Source: Hyposmocoma kahamanoa | Taxonomy: Eukaryota > Arthropoda > Insecta > Lepidoptera > Cosmopterigidae | Assembly: GCF_003589595.1 (NCBI RefSeq) | Contig: NW_020654810.1 | Coordinates: 8,953,084 to 9,017,083, forward strand | Reading direction: 5' to 3' | DNA: 64,000 nt | Part shown: positions 36,561 through 46,539 of the stretch, piece by piece | Layout: every line of letters begins with the position of its first letter | Numbering within the stretch: the first letter of the stretch is position 1 | Made by a program: the position numbers and the translations under genes | Notes under the pieces: model-generated | Told to the model about the DNA's origin: nothing | Seen by the model: the letters and a program-made list of their open reading frames with translations, nothing else | The model's database searches: none

Positions 36561-37242
36561 TAGTAATGCTTTTGATCCAAATAAGGAAAAAATGTCAGTA
36601 CTCACGTTTAAATACGTGGCTTCTTTAGTTTACTAGATTATAATATTGAAAGCACAGCACGCCAACAACTGAGAATATAAACTACAACCATAATTTAACA
36701 AGAAAAACGTACTTCATTTTTATTCTAATACCACTTAATGCATACTAAACAGTAATTAAAACTAATCTACATTAATGTAACAATTTAAAATTATGATACT
36801 CTAGATGGTAGAACCTATTATGAATTCTAAAAAAATCGAGCTCTAACGAAAAATGAGGTTATATAGGCTGTTAGCATAAGTGATTCGCTAATAACACTTA
36901 TAATTAAAATATTTAATTAACTAAGTACTTGTTTTGCATATCATTATCAATTTACTCTTAGTTAAAAATCTGTAATATTGTTAACAAAAAGTTCAAATTG
37001 CTTTATTGAAGGAAACCCCACAATAATCGTAACAACCACATGCGCTGCTATTTAAAGTGCGTGTAAAAATTCCATACAGTGCCGCCAATTTGTTTTTGCT
37101 GGTGGACAATTTTGATGCTAGCGTTTTGTTTAGCTAGTAATGTATAACATTCGACGACAGTACTACTTTTGACCGCAAATAAAGAATTGTGAGCCGTGTT
37201 TATACGTTACGAAATGAAACCATACACAGTGTGAACCATAGC

Positions 37243-37256
37243 GCGCCATCTGGCGG
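37243..37256. promoter_or_regulatory. CTCF-like motif
   Basis: GCGCCATCTGGCGG fits the known CTCF core (GCGCCMYCTRSTGG type) with few mismatches. Related GCGCCATCT is at 41829-41837. Motif only. Confidence 0.2.
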
Positions 37257-37741
37257 CCATCAAACAATCATGGAAAAATAAACTATCTGGGAAAATAAAC
37301 AAGCCCAGTTACGTATCATAAATAGATAGTAACTACTACTACTGTTTAAACTTGAACAAGTTTATGTTATCCCAGTTATTAATTTTTTTATACATTGTAA
37401 ATTATTTCCGCTTTACAGGTTTTTCAGATTTGCAGATCACATTTTAAAATGTAATATTTTATGTAGGTATCTATGATACTTTCGCAATAAAAACTATGTT
37501 GTTAACTATGTTACGGACATGTTTGGGTGTATTCAAAAGATTATATTATGTTCGAATATAAAATTCGAGTTAACTATTCAACAAAAGTTTAATCTGATGC
37601 CGAGTCGTACAAACAATGTTTAGTCTGAGCGTCGTGTATACAAAAATGAAAATAAAAAGAGACTAAAAATTGTAGAACCGGTCGCGGCTTGGAGAGCGTC
37701 GGAGGAGTGACCTCAGTTGGCCTTGACAGCGCTCGTTCCTC

Positions 37742-37754
37742 GGCTGATTCAGCC
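37742..37754. promoter_or_regulatory. Maf/CncC-like palindrome
   Basis: GGCTGATTCAGCC is a perfect 6-bp palindrome about a central T, close to the Maf recognition element TGCTGASTCAGCA. Motif only. Confidence 0.2.
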
Positions 37755-38589
37755 ACTAATAACTTCACTATACAGCATTATAATGCCCATGCAACTATGC
37801 GTTACATTATGTTATGCTCTCCTCACTCACGCTCCGTCATCTCGTCAAAAACATGATTTGTTGATCTTCATTTGTCTGCAAACATGCATCTTTTACACAC
37901 AATGTTTGGCTTTTGTACTTTTACGTCTTCCCCGAGGCTTGTGTCGGTGACAAATTACCTGTTAGCTTACCTTAGCGAAGCTTATAGAGCTGCTTAGTCA
38001 TGAATTTAAGTTTATGTTGCAGTTGCTATCTTTCGAGTTATAACATTTAAGCGTCTTAATAATAATGTTGAACAATGATTCTACATCGTAATATGTGATT
38101 TGATATTTTACTAATTAATTTCCACAGCAATTGGTTTCGAAATTGTTTATAATCATTACTTTTAAACAAAAATACGCGTTGACAGCAGTCGCTTGGCATA
38201 ACATCATATCGGGGGGACAATGGGCATTCCATGGGGCGAGAGAGAGGTACGACATGGGGTGCGGAGGGTCCTGGGATCGACGTGTCCCGTCCCATTGTGA
38301 GACTATGCGTTTTCCGGACATAGATTTATTAATTAAAAGTCCTATTAATTTTATAGATCAGGAACGATTGACTTGAAAAACTCGATTATAATGAATTTTG
38401 ACATGAGAGAGTTATTTAGAGATGAATCAATTAAATTTAAACGCTACGGTAAGCTATTGAAATCTCTTTGGATGTGTATGTGTAATAATGTGGATGGTTT
38501 TGGTCTCAGCTTACTCCGATGGTAAAAAGGCGCGTAATAAATATATTTATGCATGTAATACAATTTAAGTTACTGCCAATAAACGCTCG

Positions 38590-38715
38590 ACGTATCATCA
38601 TCATCATCATATACAGCCTGACTTTACCCACTGCTGGGTATAGGCCTCCAAATTTCTGTGCCACTCCCCAGTATCCCGTGCTAATCTCATACAGGTTCGC
38701 CCCCCAATTCCTGCG
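38590..38715 (-). repeat. Lepidopteran retroposon 3' end with (ATG)n tail
   Basis: ATCATCATCATCATATACAG followed by CCCACTGCTGGGTATAGGCC, on the minus strand the typical 3' tail of moth LINE/SINE families. Confidence 0.55.
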
Positions 38716-38954
38716 ACGTATATTCAAGTAGAATAAGTAAGAGTAAATCCGGTTGACTAAACAAACATTCAAGTAGGTACCTAATATAATGATAACCCCG
38801 GCGGCCCAACGGTTTTTAGTGTGGGCGTAGGATAAGGAGGTCTTGGGTTCTATTCTCGACAAAATTAATTTAGAAAACGACGTTTTTAATAGTAATTGGT
38901 TCTGGTCTACGTGTTCTGGGTCGTGTTGCGGAGTGAATTCAGTTCCTCTGCAAA

Positions 38955-39250
38955 TTTTTTTTTTATAATAGCATGTGAAGACGAACAAGTCGTGCGCCAT
39001 AGCAGTTGCAGTTGCACTCAGAGCTTTAAATCACAAAGATCCTAGAGGCACTGCCACTGCACCCGTCACCTTGAGACATAAGTTGACAAGTCCCATGTGC
39101 CTGTAATTTCACCAGCAACCTTACCTTTAAAAACCGGAACACACTACTGCTGACTTTACTGTTTGGCGGCAGAAATAGATAAGGGCCACCTTAGTACTGC
39201 CAAGTACTACCCTGGATGAACTCTTTTACAAGGAGGTCTACTGCTGCTAA
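38955..39250 (-). repeat. Element L, reverse copy
   Basis: Starts with a nine-T tract, TATAATAGCATGTG and ACGAACAAGTCGTGCGCC; ends GGAGGTCTACTGCTGCTAA. The small hairpin is degenerate. A 164-codon minus-strand frame crossing it (38506-39000) is not a gene. Confidence 0.85.
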
Positions 39251-39364
39251 TTTAGTACAGGGAATTCGTTCGTCTGAGGGTGGGTAATTAGTGTGGCTTT
39301 CTGACACATTATTACTGTTACAAATAAGTTAGTTTAGATAGGTGTTTGATCATCATTAACAATT

Positions 39365-39404
39365 CATTTATACATGCCACCCATGCGAGTGGCATGTATA
39401 AATG
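39365..39404. repeat. Perfect 16-bp hairpin inside a SINE-A relic
   Basis: CATTTATACATGCCAC and GTGGCATGTATAAATG are exact complements around an 8-base loop (CCATGCGA). It stands where the SINE-A tail should be. Confidence 0.9.
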
Positions 39405-39604
39405 TAACTCAGGCGAGTGATTAGGCTATAGTTCGCCACGTCACTGGTCCAATGCGAGTTAGGGATTCATTTGTTCACTTCACCGAAAACCTCATGGTCA
39501 ATTTAAAATTAAATTTCGCATTTAAGAGAAACTCAGAGGTGTAATTTGAACCTACGGCCGTTGCTTTAGAGGCGGTAGGTCAAACCTAAACTATCACGGC
39601 CTAT
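39405..39604 (-). repeat. SINE-A, decayed copy
   Basis: Minus strand: GGCCGTGATAGTTTAGG head, CTACCGCCTCTAAAGCAACG, B-box region AGGTTCAAATTACACC, and body GGTGAAGTGAACAAATGA. Its 3' tail is replaced by the hairpin at 39365-39404. Confidence 0.7.
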
Positions 39605-39919
39605 ATGTGTTTTATAGTGAATTATTGCTAAATGAATGTAAAATTTTAATGTTTAGTGAACGTGAATTTTAATTTTCACCCAGAATGCAGTCGTATTTAC
39701 TATTTACTAGATATAAAGAAGCTTTTTCGAACCACGTTATCAGTAACAAAGGTGTCATCGAAAGTGGAATGTTTCATTATCCAATAAATTGTTTCTGTAA
39801 TACCAACACTAAGATACTCATCAAATATTGTATGAGAATGAATATACTGTGTTACATATGAGTAATGTGAGATGAATTTGTAGATATTAGTGAAGACTAT
39901 GCACAGTCAGCGACAGAAA

Positions 39920-40070
39920 AACAACCAATTTTTATAAATTGCAAAATTGGAACTTTTCTCAGTGTTTGACCTTTGTACTAATAATTATAAAAAACTAGTG
40001 GAGAAATTTCCTAAAAAAATAATTGAATGTCATGGTAGTAAAACATCGTGGTATTCAATAAACTTAATAT
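39920..40070 (+). repeat. SINE-C, tail only
   Basis: CTCAGTGTTTGACCTTTGTA, AGTGGAGAAATTTCCTAAAA, GAATGTCATGGTAGTAAAAC and GGTATTCAATAAA match the SINE-C 3' part; the tRNA-like head is missing. Confidence 0.65.
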
Positions 40071-40415
40071 TGTAAAGTTACTTTGTTTACATGTGTATTG
40101 TAAATTGGACGTAGTTAAACAAATAGGATCCAATGCACATCCAGTTATTTCAAGATATGTCTGTTTGAAGTTTAAAAATGTTTCTAACTCTTGTTTTATT
40201 TTCGAAACTTATAATGTCATGTAACTCCAGAGATATGTATTTATGTTTATATGTTGGATTTTTTGCTGATCTAAGAGGTTACACTTTAGGAACCGTTTGG
40301 TACATGTAACTCTTTTTTTGATAATTTTGTGGATTGGATCCTTTTAGTTTAACTACGTCCAATTGACAGTGACATGTAGTCAAACAAAGCAATTTTGCAA
40401 AATAAATAATCAATA

Positions 40416-40580
40416 TAGGAAATGAAACTATTTTTCCGGATTTAAATCTCGTCCTCTAAAGGGCCCGAAACGTTGGTTTGTTTGAAAAAACAAATATACG
40501 CGATTTAAATCCGAAAAATAGTTTCATTTTCTATGTGTAACAATCGCGAAAACCTAAGAACTCGATAAATAATCTAGATG
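40416..40580 (+). repeat. GAAACG-core foldback repeat (family F), most complete copy
   Basis: Outer arms 40416-40448 and 40502-40533 are complementary over 32 bp with one mismatch and one 1-base indel. Between them lies AAAGGGCCCGAAACGTTGG and a small TTTGTTT/AAACAAA hairpin. The 3' extension AATCGCGAAAACCTAAGAAC matches 58206-58332. The GAAACG core after a short stem recalls Penelope-like element termini, but this is unproven. Confidence 0.75.
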
Positions 40581-40588
40581 TTAGTAAG

Positions 40589-40891
40589 TTTAGTACCAGT
40601 AGAGTTCCTTGGGAAAGAGTTCGTAGTGAAGTGCGGTCACCTTATCTATATCTGCCGCCAAGCAGTAATGACAGCACTACTGTGTTCCGGTTTTGAAGGA
40701 TAAGGGTGCTGGTCAAATTACAGGCACATGGGACTTGTCAATTTAAGTTTCAGGGTGACGGGCGCAGAGGCATTGTCACTCAGATCTTTGCAATTTAAAG
40801 CTCTGAGTGGCATTGCAATTGTTATGGACAGGTGTGTACCTTACCATCACGCGCACGACTTGTTCGTCGCGTCACTTGATATTATAAAAAA
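40589..40891 (+). repeat. Element L, full-length copy
   Basis: TTTAGTACCAGTAGAG start, hairpin GCAGTAATG/CACTACTGT, and an end CGTCACTTGATATTATAAAAAA. Confidence 0.9.
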
Positions 40892-41589
40892 GTCAAGATA
40901 AAGTAGACGAAGAAATTAATTGTATTTTTAAGAAGACATTACGAATTGAACTTTAATCGTGTTAGATTAACTCCGTATTAGAATTTTGTCTCCCAAGGAA
41001 AGGACAAAATAATATAACTGTATTTAATGATATACATTCATGTAACACTGTATTTTTGTTACCAAATTTACAGCATATTTTTGTTCCTGATTGTACTTTA
41101 TTTAAAGTATGTATCGCTCGTTCGTCATAGACTGATACATATACACGTAGAATGATACAGATATATGATACAGAATGAATATACATATAATGTGCTCCAA
41201 ACATAAACCGATAATCATCAATTATCCTCCTAATTTCGGAGTGCTTTTGCGTTTGTTTTATTTTTAAATTTCCAATTAACATAGTCAGTATTTTTTTAAT
41301 GGATTTAACGGCTTTGACGTAGCCATACAGCCTATTCTTCATTTATTTTCTTAATTTTAGTTTCACTTTGCATACAGATTTTCAATCCTTATATCATATA
41401 AAAAGTGAAAATAATAACTATTAATAGCTTCATAAGCATTTCCGTTTTCTAGTATAGAGGAGGGCAGGAGGCGAGGAATATCTTCTTCTTCATGTACTTT
41501 CATTAGGCCACCTAGTCAATTTTTAATTTACATTTAGTACTCAGTACGTTTCTCAAAACAAAAATTATGTATAATTTTTTATTGAATTG
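40892..41589. other. AT-rich DNA, nothing certain
   Basis: Holds a 126-codon ATG frame on the minus strand (40962-41342). The product is Lys/Ile/Tyr/Ser-rich with no motif I recognise and no neighbouring exon signals; probably chance. Confidence 0.35.
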
Positions 41590-41755
41590 ATATTCAATTA
41601 TTTTTATGTGAAATTACTCCACTAATTTGTTATAATTATTAATACAAAAATCGAACTCTCAGAAAAAATTCCTTCGATCAGGCCGGATTCTAACCATCGA
41701 AATTCTAGCATACCGTGCCAGACGCTATACCAACTAAGTCAAGGAACGAACCAGC
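41590..41755 (-). repeat. SINE-C, left member of a head-to-head pair
   Basis: Minus strand: GACTTAGTTGGTATAGCGTC (A box region), CACGGTATGCTAGAA, then CGATGGTTAGAATCCGGCC (B-box region) and the AATAATTATAAC tail. Confidence 0.8.
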
Positions 41756-41837
41756 GGACCTCACGAATTTTTCTATGTATGTGCTTGCGTCGTATCTTTG
41801 TATTTAGTTTTTCAACTTTTTAGCAGTAGCGCCATCT

Positions 41838-41985
41838 ATGATGGGTCGTTCCGTGGCTTAGTTGGTTTAGCGTCTGCCACGGTATGCTAGAAGACATCGG
41901 TTCGAGTGCGGCCGGATCAAAGGATTTTTTTCTGAGTGTTTGATCTTTGCATTAATAATCATAAACGATAGTTCGATCGTTTCCT
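41838..41985 (+). repeat. SINE-C, right member of a head-to-head pair
   Basis: TGGCTTAGTTGGTTTAGCGTC, CACGGTATGCTAGAAGACAT, CGGTTCGAGTGCGGCCGG, then the TTTTTTTCTGAGTGTTTGAT tail. Lies 82 bp from its inverted partner. Confidence 0.8.
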
Positions 41986-42343
41986 AGACTTTATTCTCCT
42001 GGATTTTACACTCTAACAACGTGATGCCGTACTTGTAGAAAACATTCATTATCACCCTTGCAGTGTGTGCACGTGGTTTATCGTACATGAATATGAAATC
42101 TTCGCCGAGCTGCTGTCGGTGAGGGATTACCATTGGTTACCAACTTTCTCACAGAATTGTTCCACATTCAAATTGCTATGTATCCAAACAAGATCAATGT
42201 ACCAGTAGCAGCCAGGAAAATTCCAGCTCACACCATAATTGTACCGCATTCTTCTCCTCCTTATCGTGTCGATGGAGTACACTATAATGCTTACCTCGTC
42301 CTGAAAGGATTTGTCAATGGGCTAAAGGTACTGCCTCAGTGGC

Positions 42344-42460
42344 CGAACGGTTACCATACCGGGAGAAATATTTGTATGGCCTTCATTTATTTCCCTCGTG
42401 AGATTGGGTGTAATTTATGATCGTCTATGTGTGTGTCCATGGCACCCGCGACACAGAGTT
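42344..42460 (+). repeat. SINE-B in the left arm, internal deletion
   Basis: Head TGGCCGAACGGTTACCATA, then a jump from CCGG straight to GAGAAATATTTGTATGGCC. The B-box region present in the right-arm copy is missing. Confidence 0.85.
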
Positions 42461-42610
42461 TTAGTCCATTCTAACCAATGTGGAACAGATTGAGGTGTAC
42501 GCAAGGACCCTCTCCGCAAGATGTAACTTTCCTTTCCTGTATGTCTACGAGTAACAATCGGCGAGTACCTTAATTATAATATTTATAATATAAAATAATA
42601 TAATATAACA

Positions 42611-42838
42611 TAACGTAACGTAACGTAACGTAACGTAACGTAACGTAACGTAACGTGACGTGACGTGACGTGACGTGACGTGACGTGACGTGACGTAACG
42701 CAACGCAACGCAACGCAACGGAACGGAACGGAACGGAACGGAACGGAACGGAACGGAACGGAACATAACATAACATAACATAACATAACATAACATAATA
42801 TAACATAACATAATATAGTATAATATAATATAATATTA
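42611..42838. repeat. Pentanucleotide array with homogeneous variant blocks
   Basis: In order: TAACG x9 (42611-42655), TGACG x8 (42656-42695), TAACG x1, CAACG x4 (42701-42720), GAACG x8 (42721-42760), GAACA x1, then TAACA with some TAATA units to about 42838. Open frames on the minus strand across it are repeat artefacts. Confidence 0.97.
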
Positions 42839-42861
42839 TAATAATAATAATCACGCACACA

Positions 42862-43062
42862 TTCAACATAGCCCCGTACTAGGGAAACCTTGTCTCGCGG
42901 AAGCCATGGACACACTCATAGACAATCATAAGTTACACCCAAACTTAGGAGAGAAAAAAATTTAGGCCATATAAATATTTCTCCCGGCCCGGGAATCGAA
43001 CATCGGACCTCTGCGTGGCAGTCCGGTATGGTAACCGTTCGGCCATGGAGGCAGTACCTTAA
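42862..43062 (-). repeat. SINE-B in the right arm, near full length
   Basis: Minus strand: TGGCCGAACGGTTACCATAC, CTGCCACGCAGAGGTCC, GTTCGATTCCCGGGCC (B box), then the family body and AT-rich tail. Confidence 0.85.
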
Positions 43063-43364
43063 GCCAGTTAATAAATGCTTTCACGACGAGGTAAGCATTA
43101 TAGTGTACTGCATCGACACGATAAGAAGAAGAAGAAGAAGAATGCGGAACAATCATGGTGTGAGCTGGAATTTGCCTGGCTGTTACTGGTAGATTGATCT
43201 TGTTTGGATACAAAGCAATTTGAATGTGGAACAATACTGTGAGGATTTTGGTAACCATTTAAATAATTTAAACCGCAATGCAAGGGTGATGATGAATGTA
43301 TTCTACAAGTACGGCATCACGTTGTTACAGTGACTTTGTCCCTATGTACCGACCCGAGAGATAG

Positions 43365-43965
43365 GGTAAAACCAGGAGCCTCGGCATCCCGCACGTGCGG
43401 GTGCGGAACACACAGACGGGTGCCCGCATAATCGAGGTGCCCGGGGCGACCAGCGCTGGGAAGGCCGACACCCTGGCGGCCAAGCTGGAGAAGGTGATCG
43501 GGGGGCTGGCGGCAGTAACGCGGCCTACCAAAACCGCCGATCTGAGTGTCACTGGGTTAGACGAGTCGGTGACCACAGAGAAGATCCGGACGGTTGTGGC
43601 CGCGAAGGGCCAATGCTCCCCGTCTCTTGTGAGCGTAGGAGCTGTCAGGTTGGCCCCCAATAGGAGGGGGTCAGGGTCGTTCGCTACCCAGTAGCGGCAG
43701 CCCAATTGGTGGCGGCTACCGGCCGCCTGTTGGTGGGGTGGTCCTCTGCCGGGGTTCACGTGATGGAGCCCCTCCCCATGCGCTGCTACAAGTGCATGGG
43801 GATTGGCCACACCAGAGCCCTCTGCCCTTCCAGTGTGGACAGGAGCGGGCTCTGTATCAGGTGTGGCCAAACCGGACACTCGGCCTCCGGGTGCACCACC
43901 TAATGGGGGGGGGGGCGATCTTGCGCTCCTCCCCCCACAAAGGGCAAGCCGGCGGGGAGAGTTGA
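43365..43965 (+). pseudogene. R1-clade LINE, ORF1 (gag-like) 3' part
   Basis: 5'-truncated frame with LGIPHVRVRNTQTGARIIEV, a frameshift near 43670, then V-R-Y-P-V-A-A-A and two CCHC zinc knuckles: CYKCMGIGHTRALC and CIRCGQTGHSASGC. The expected third knuckle is lost around a run of G at 43906-43916. ORF1 proteins of this clade bind the element RNA. Decayed, not functional. Confidence 0.85.
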
Positions 43966-43986
43966 GGGACAGAGTATGGACGAGTG

Positions 43987-46201
43987 ATGCCAGCACGCCA
44001 CCACACAATACTGCAGGGCAACCTCAACCACTGCGCCAGGGCTCAAGACCTAGATTTTCTTTTTTTTTTTTTATAATAACGCACACACTCAACATAGCCC
44101 CGCACTAGGGAAACCCTGTGTCGCGGGTGCCATGGACACACACATAGACAACCACAAATTACACCCAAACTCACGAGAGAAATAAATGTAGGCCATACAA
44201 ATATTTCTCCCGGCCCGGGAATCGAACCCGGGGACCTCTGCGTGGCAGTCCGGTATGGTAACCGTTCGGCCACGGAGGCAGTTTATTTTGGTGCAGTTTG
44301 TTTTGTTTACTATTGGTGCAGGCCATGGTGGAGTGGGGGGTTGCGGTGGCGGTTGTGGCGGAGCCATACTTTGTTCCCCCACGGGGAAACTGGGCGGGGG
44401 ATCGGGAGGAGACGATGGCCATAGTGACGTCGATTGCCGGAAACTCCCCCCTCTAGTGGTGAAGGAACGCTCGTTAGGGTTCGTGGCGGCTCCGCACCGC
44501 CAGTACAACGGCCCGGCGGGCCAACGGCTGATGCCACCGCAGGCGCCACACCCAAAGTGAGGAAAGAAGGCTCCACAGCCCCTTCAGGGCGCGAGACAGG
44601 CCCTGAAGGTCGCAATAGGGCGGGCCAAGGACTCTGCGAAAGAGTTCTTGGCCACCGTGGACCAATGGGGGAGGCCGTACAAAGTTATGCGCAACAAAAT
44701 GTACGGCGCATCTCCCATGGAGTCACTGAAGCCAGCTTCAGTGATCTCCTCAATCGGGTGGTGGAGGGCCTTTTTCCCGAACCGCAGCCCTTCCCCCCAC
44801 CGGCCATGGTGGGGGGAAGGACGGCTGTGACGGGCGGTGGGACGGCTGCGAGGGCGGAAGAAGGCTCGACTCCCCCTCGGGGCTCAGGCCCAGAATCATC
44901 GCCTCCAGGATCAACGAACACCTGAGAGGCACAGGCCCCGATTTGTCGCAGCGGTAGTACGGGTTCAGGACTGGACTCTCCACCCTGGACGCCCTGGAGT
45001 CGCTGCGACACATCGTGGAGGAGGGTAACGGCGAGGGGGAAGGCGTGGTGGCTGTGTCGTTGGACATAGCCAACGCCTTCGGCACTCTCCCCTTCGCCGT
45101 TATAAGGGAGGCGCTGATGTACGCGATGACCGCCGTCCGGGGGACCACGATGTGGCCGTCCCGGGGACCCCCTTCCAGGAGGCGGCCAGAAGAGCGTCAG
45201 TAGCGGCGGACATGGTGGTCCGCCGAATACAACTGCTGAGGCTCGAGGTCGGGAGGGGTAGAGGTTGGGCGGTGCCGGCAGGTGCCCTCATCTCCCGGTC
45301 AAGTCCCAGATGAAATATCTCTGACTGGTCCTGGACCGGCGATGGAACTTCGGGGAGCATTGCCGGCAACTGGCTCCCCGAATAGTGGGCGCCGCATCGG
45401 CGTTGGGCAGGCTCCTGCCCAACCTCGGGAGGCCGGGAGCCCCATGCAGAAGGCTATACTATGTATGGCCTTATACGGGGCTCCCATTTGGAGGAGGCCC
45501 CAGAGGATGGTCGCCCTGGGAATGTGCAGGACGTACATGACGGTGGCCTGCGCTGCCGCATGCATCCTCGCCGGTACTCCGCCGTGGGACCTCGAAGCCG
45601 AGGTCCTGGCGGAGGTCCGCAGCTATCGGCGGGGAATGAGGGACCGAGGCGAGCGACCCGCTCCCCAAGAGGTGTAGCGCGAGCGCCGCCTCGCGGCGCA
45701 GCGCATGCGGGACCGGTGGAAAGAGGGCTTGGCGGATCCCCCCTATGGCGCTCGTACCATAGAGGTGATCCGCTCTGTCCTCGTAGAGTGGGTAAACCGG
45801 TCCCACGGGCCACCACCTTGTACAGGTGCTGACCGGGCACGGCTGCTTCGGTCACTAGGTCACCTGCACAAGGTGGCGAGGAGGGAACCGTCCCCGTCGT
45901 GCCACGAGTGCGGCGCTGCGGATGACACCGCGCAGCACACCCTAGAGGTGTGTAGCCGGTGGGATGAGCAGCGCCGCACTCTGACGGGGACTGTAGGGCA
46001 GGACCTCTTGATGCCGAGCGTGGTTGCCGCCATGCTCGATAGCGAGAAGTCCTGGGAGGCGGTGGCCTCCTTTTGCGCAGAGCTTATGTCGCAAAAGGAG
46101 GCCGCGGAGCGGGTGCGCGAGGACGCGGCGGACGCGCACCCGTTTCGGCGCAGACGTACGGGGAAAAGGCGAAGGCAGTTCTCTGCTCGCCTGATCCCCT
46201 A
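43987..46201 (+). pseudogene. R1-clade LINE, ORF2 (endonuclease/reverse transcriptase), decayed
   Basis: Starts at ATG 44004-region context MPARHHTILQGNLNHCARAQ (frame opening at 43987). It is cut by a SINE-B at 44058-44282 and resumes with VEWGVAVAVVAEPYFVPPRG. A large deletion follows (about 44456-44580). Linker and reverse transcriptase pieces are AKEFLATVDQWGRPYKVMRN, YGFRTGLSTLDALESLRHIV and VVAVSLDIANAFGTLPFAVI. The YADD catalytic box is missing between about 45130 and 45170. KYL(stop)LVLDRRWNFGEH starts near 45313. The C-terminus (45705-46201) has the C-x2-C-x7-H-x4-C motif CHECGAADDTAQHTLEVC and a basic end RRRRTGKRRRQFSARLIP. Multiple frameshifts and stops. Confidence 0.85.
44058..44282 (-). 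repeat. SINE-B inserted in the LINE endonuclease region
   Basis: Complete copy with poly-T (tail) at 44058-44072, B box GGTTCGATTCCCGGGCC on the minus strand and head TGGCCGAACGGTTACC. A further 35-40 bp of non-LINE sequence follows its head before the ORF2 frame resumes. Confidence 0.9.
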
Positions 46202-46440
46202 GTGAGACCAGCGGGCTCTGGACAGGGACTCCGGAGCCTGCATTGCACGGCCTCACTCGTCTGGGGGGCGGGTTGGAGGACAACCGACTCGCTCCTCCGT
46301 TGGCGCGGGAGCCCTGGCGTAAACTAGGGTGGCCGGGCGGCGTCGTGGTGAAGGTTCACTGATCCCACGGCTCAGATTTCTCCCGGCTTGGGGAGGAAGA
46401 TCGCCCGGCGGAAAACCGCCACAAGCCACATTCGAAGTGG
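46202..46440 (+). mobile_element. R1-clade LINE 3' UTR
   Basis: GACCAGCGGGCTCTGGACAG, GCATTGCACGGCCTCACTCG and GGCCGGGCGGCGTCGTGG are shared with the inverted copy at 56950-57675. No poly(A) or TTAGG telomeric repeats follow. Confidence 0.75.
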
Positions 46441-46539
46441 ATCCGATTTTCTAGATTTGTCTAGTCTCGGATTCGGAACGCATACGAATAGGATGAAGTG
46501 CGCACACGCGCTTACAGGCTGACGGTCAGCCGTAAATAA

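Larger units (their letters stand above)
36561..38589. other. AT-rich DNA, nothing coding recognised
   Basis: Carries two motif candidates (37243-37256 and 37742-37754) and a balanced-composition stretch at 38180-38310 that I cannot classify. Confidence 0.4.
42009..43332. repeat. 1.3-kb long inverted repeat with a satellite loop
   Basis: Left arm 42009-42460 and right arm 42880-43332 are complementary at high identity (for example TAACAACGTGATGCCGTACT outermost, GCTCACACCATAATTGT in the middle). Each arm carries a SINE-B at the same junction. The left arm has about 60 bp extra near 42061-42125. The loop holds the TAACG-type array. Confidence 0.9.

Noticed and set aside
38506..39000. 164-codon frame on the minus strand
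   Set aside because: Runs through a retroposon 3' end and the start of element L.
40441..40480. Canonical hammerhead ribozyme
   Set aside because: Only the GAAAC half is seen; the CUGAUGA half is absent in all five copies, so I report only a resemblance.
40962..41342. 126-codon ATG frame on the minus strand
   Set aside because: No recognisable motif, AT-rich codon use like its surroundings, no neighbouring exon evidence. Kept only as a note.
42545..42915. Overlapping 88-110-codon frames on the minus strand
   Set aside because: They translate the pentanucleotide array in three frames; a five-base unit without stops gives this in any frame.
43325..44008. 227-codon frame on the minus strand
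   Set aside because: It is antisense to the LINE ORF1 with its zinc knuckles; GC-rich antisense frames are open by composition.
44170..44282. tRNA-like sequence with A and B boxes
   Set aside because: Part of SINE-B; repeated at several loci with the same non-tRNA body, so not a tRNA gene. The same holds for the heads of SINE-A, C and D.
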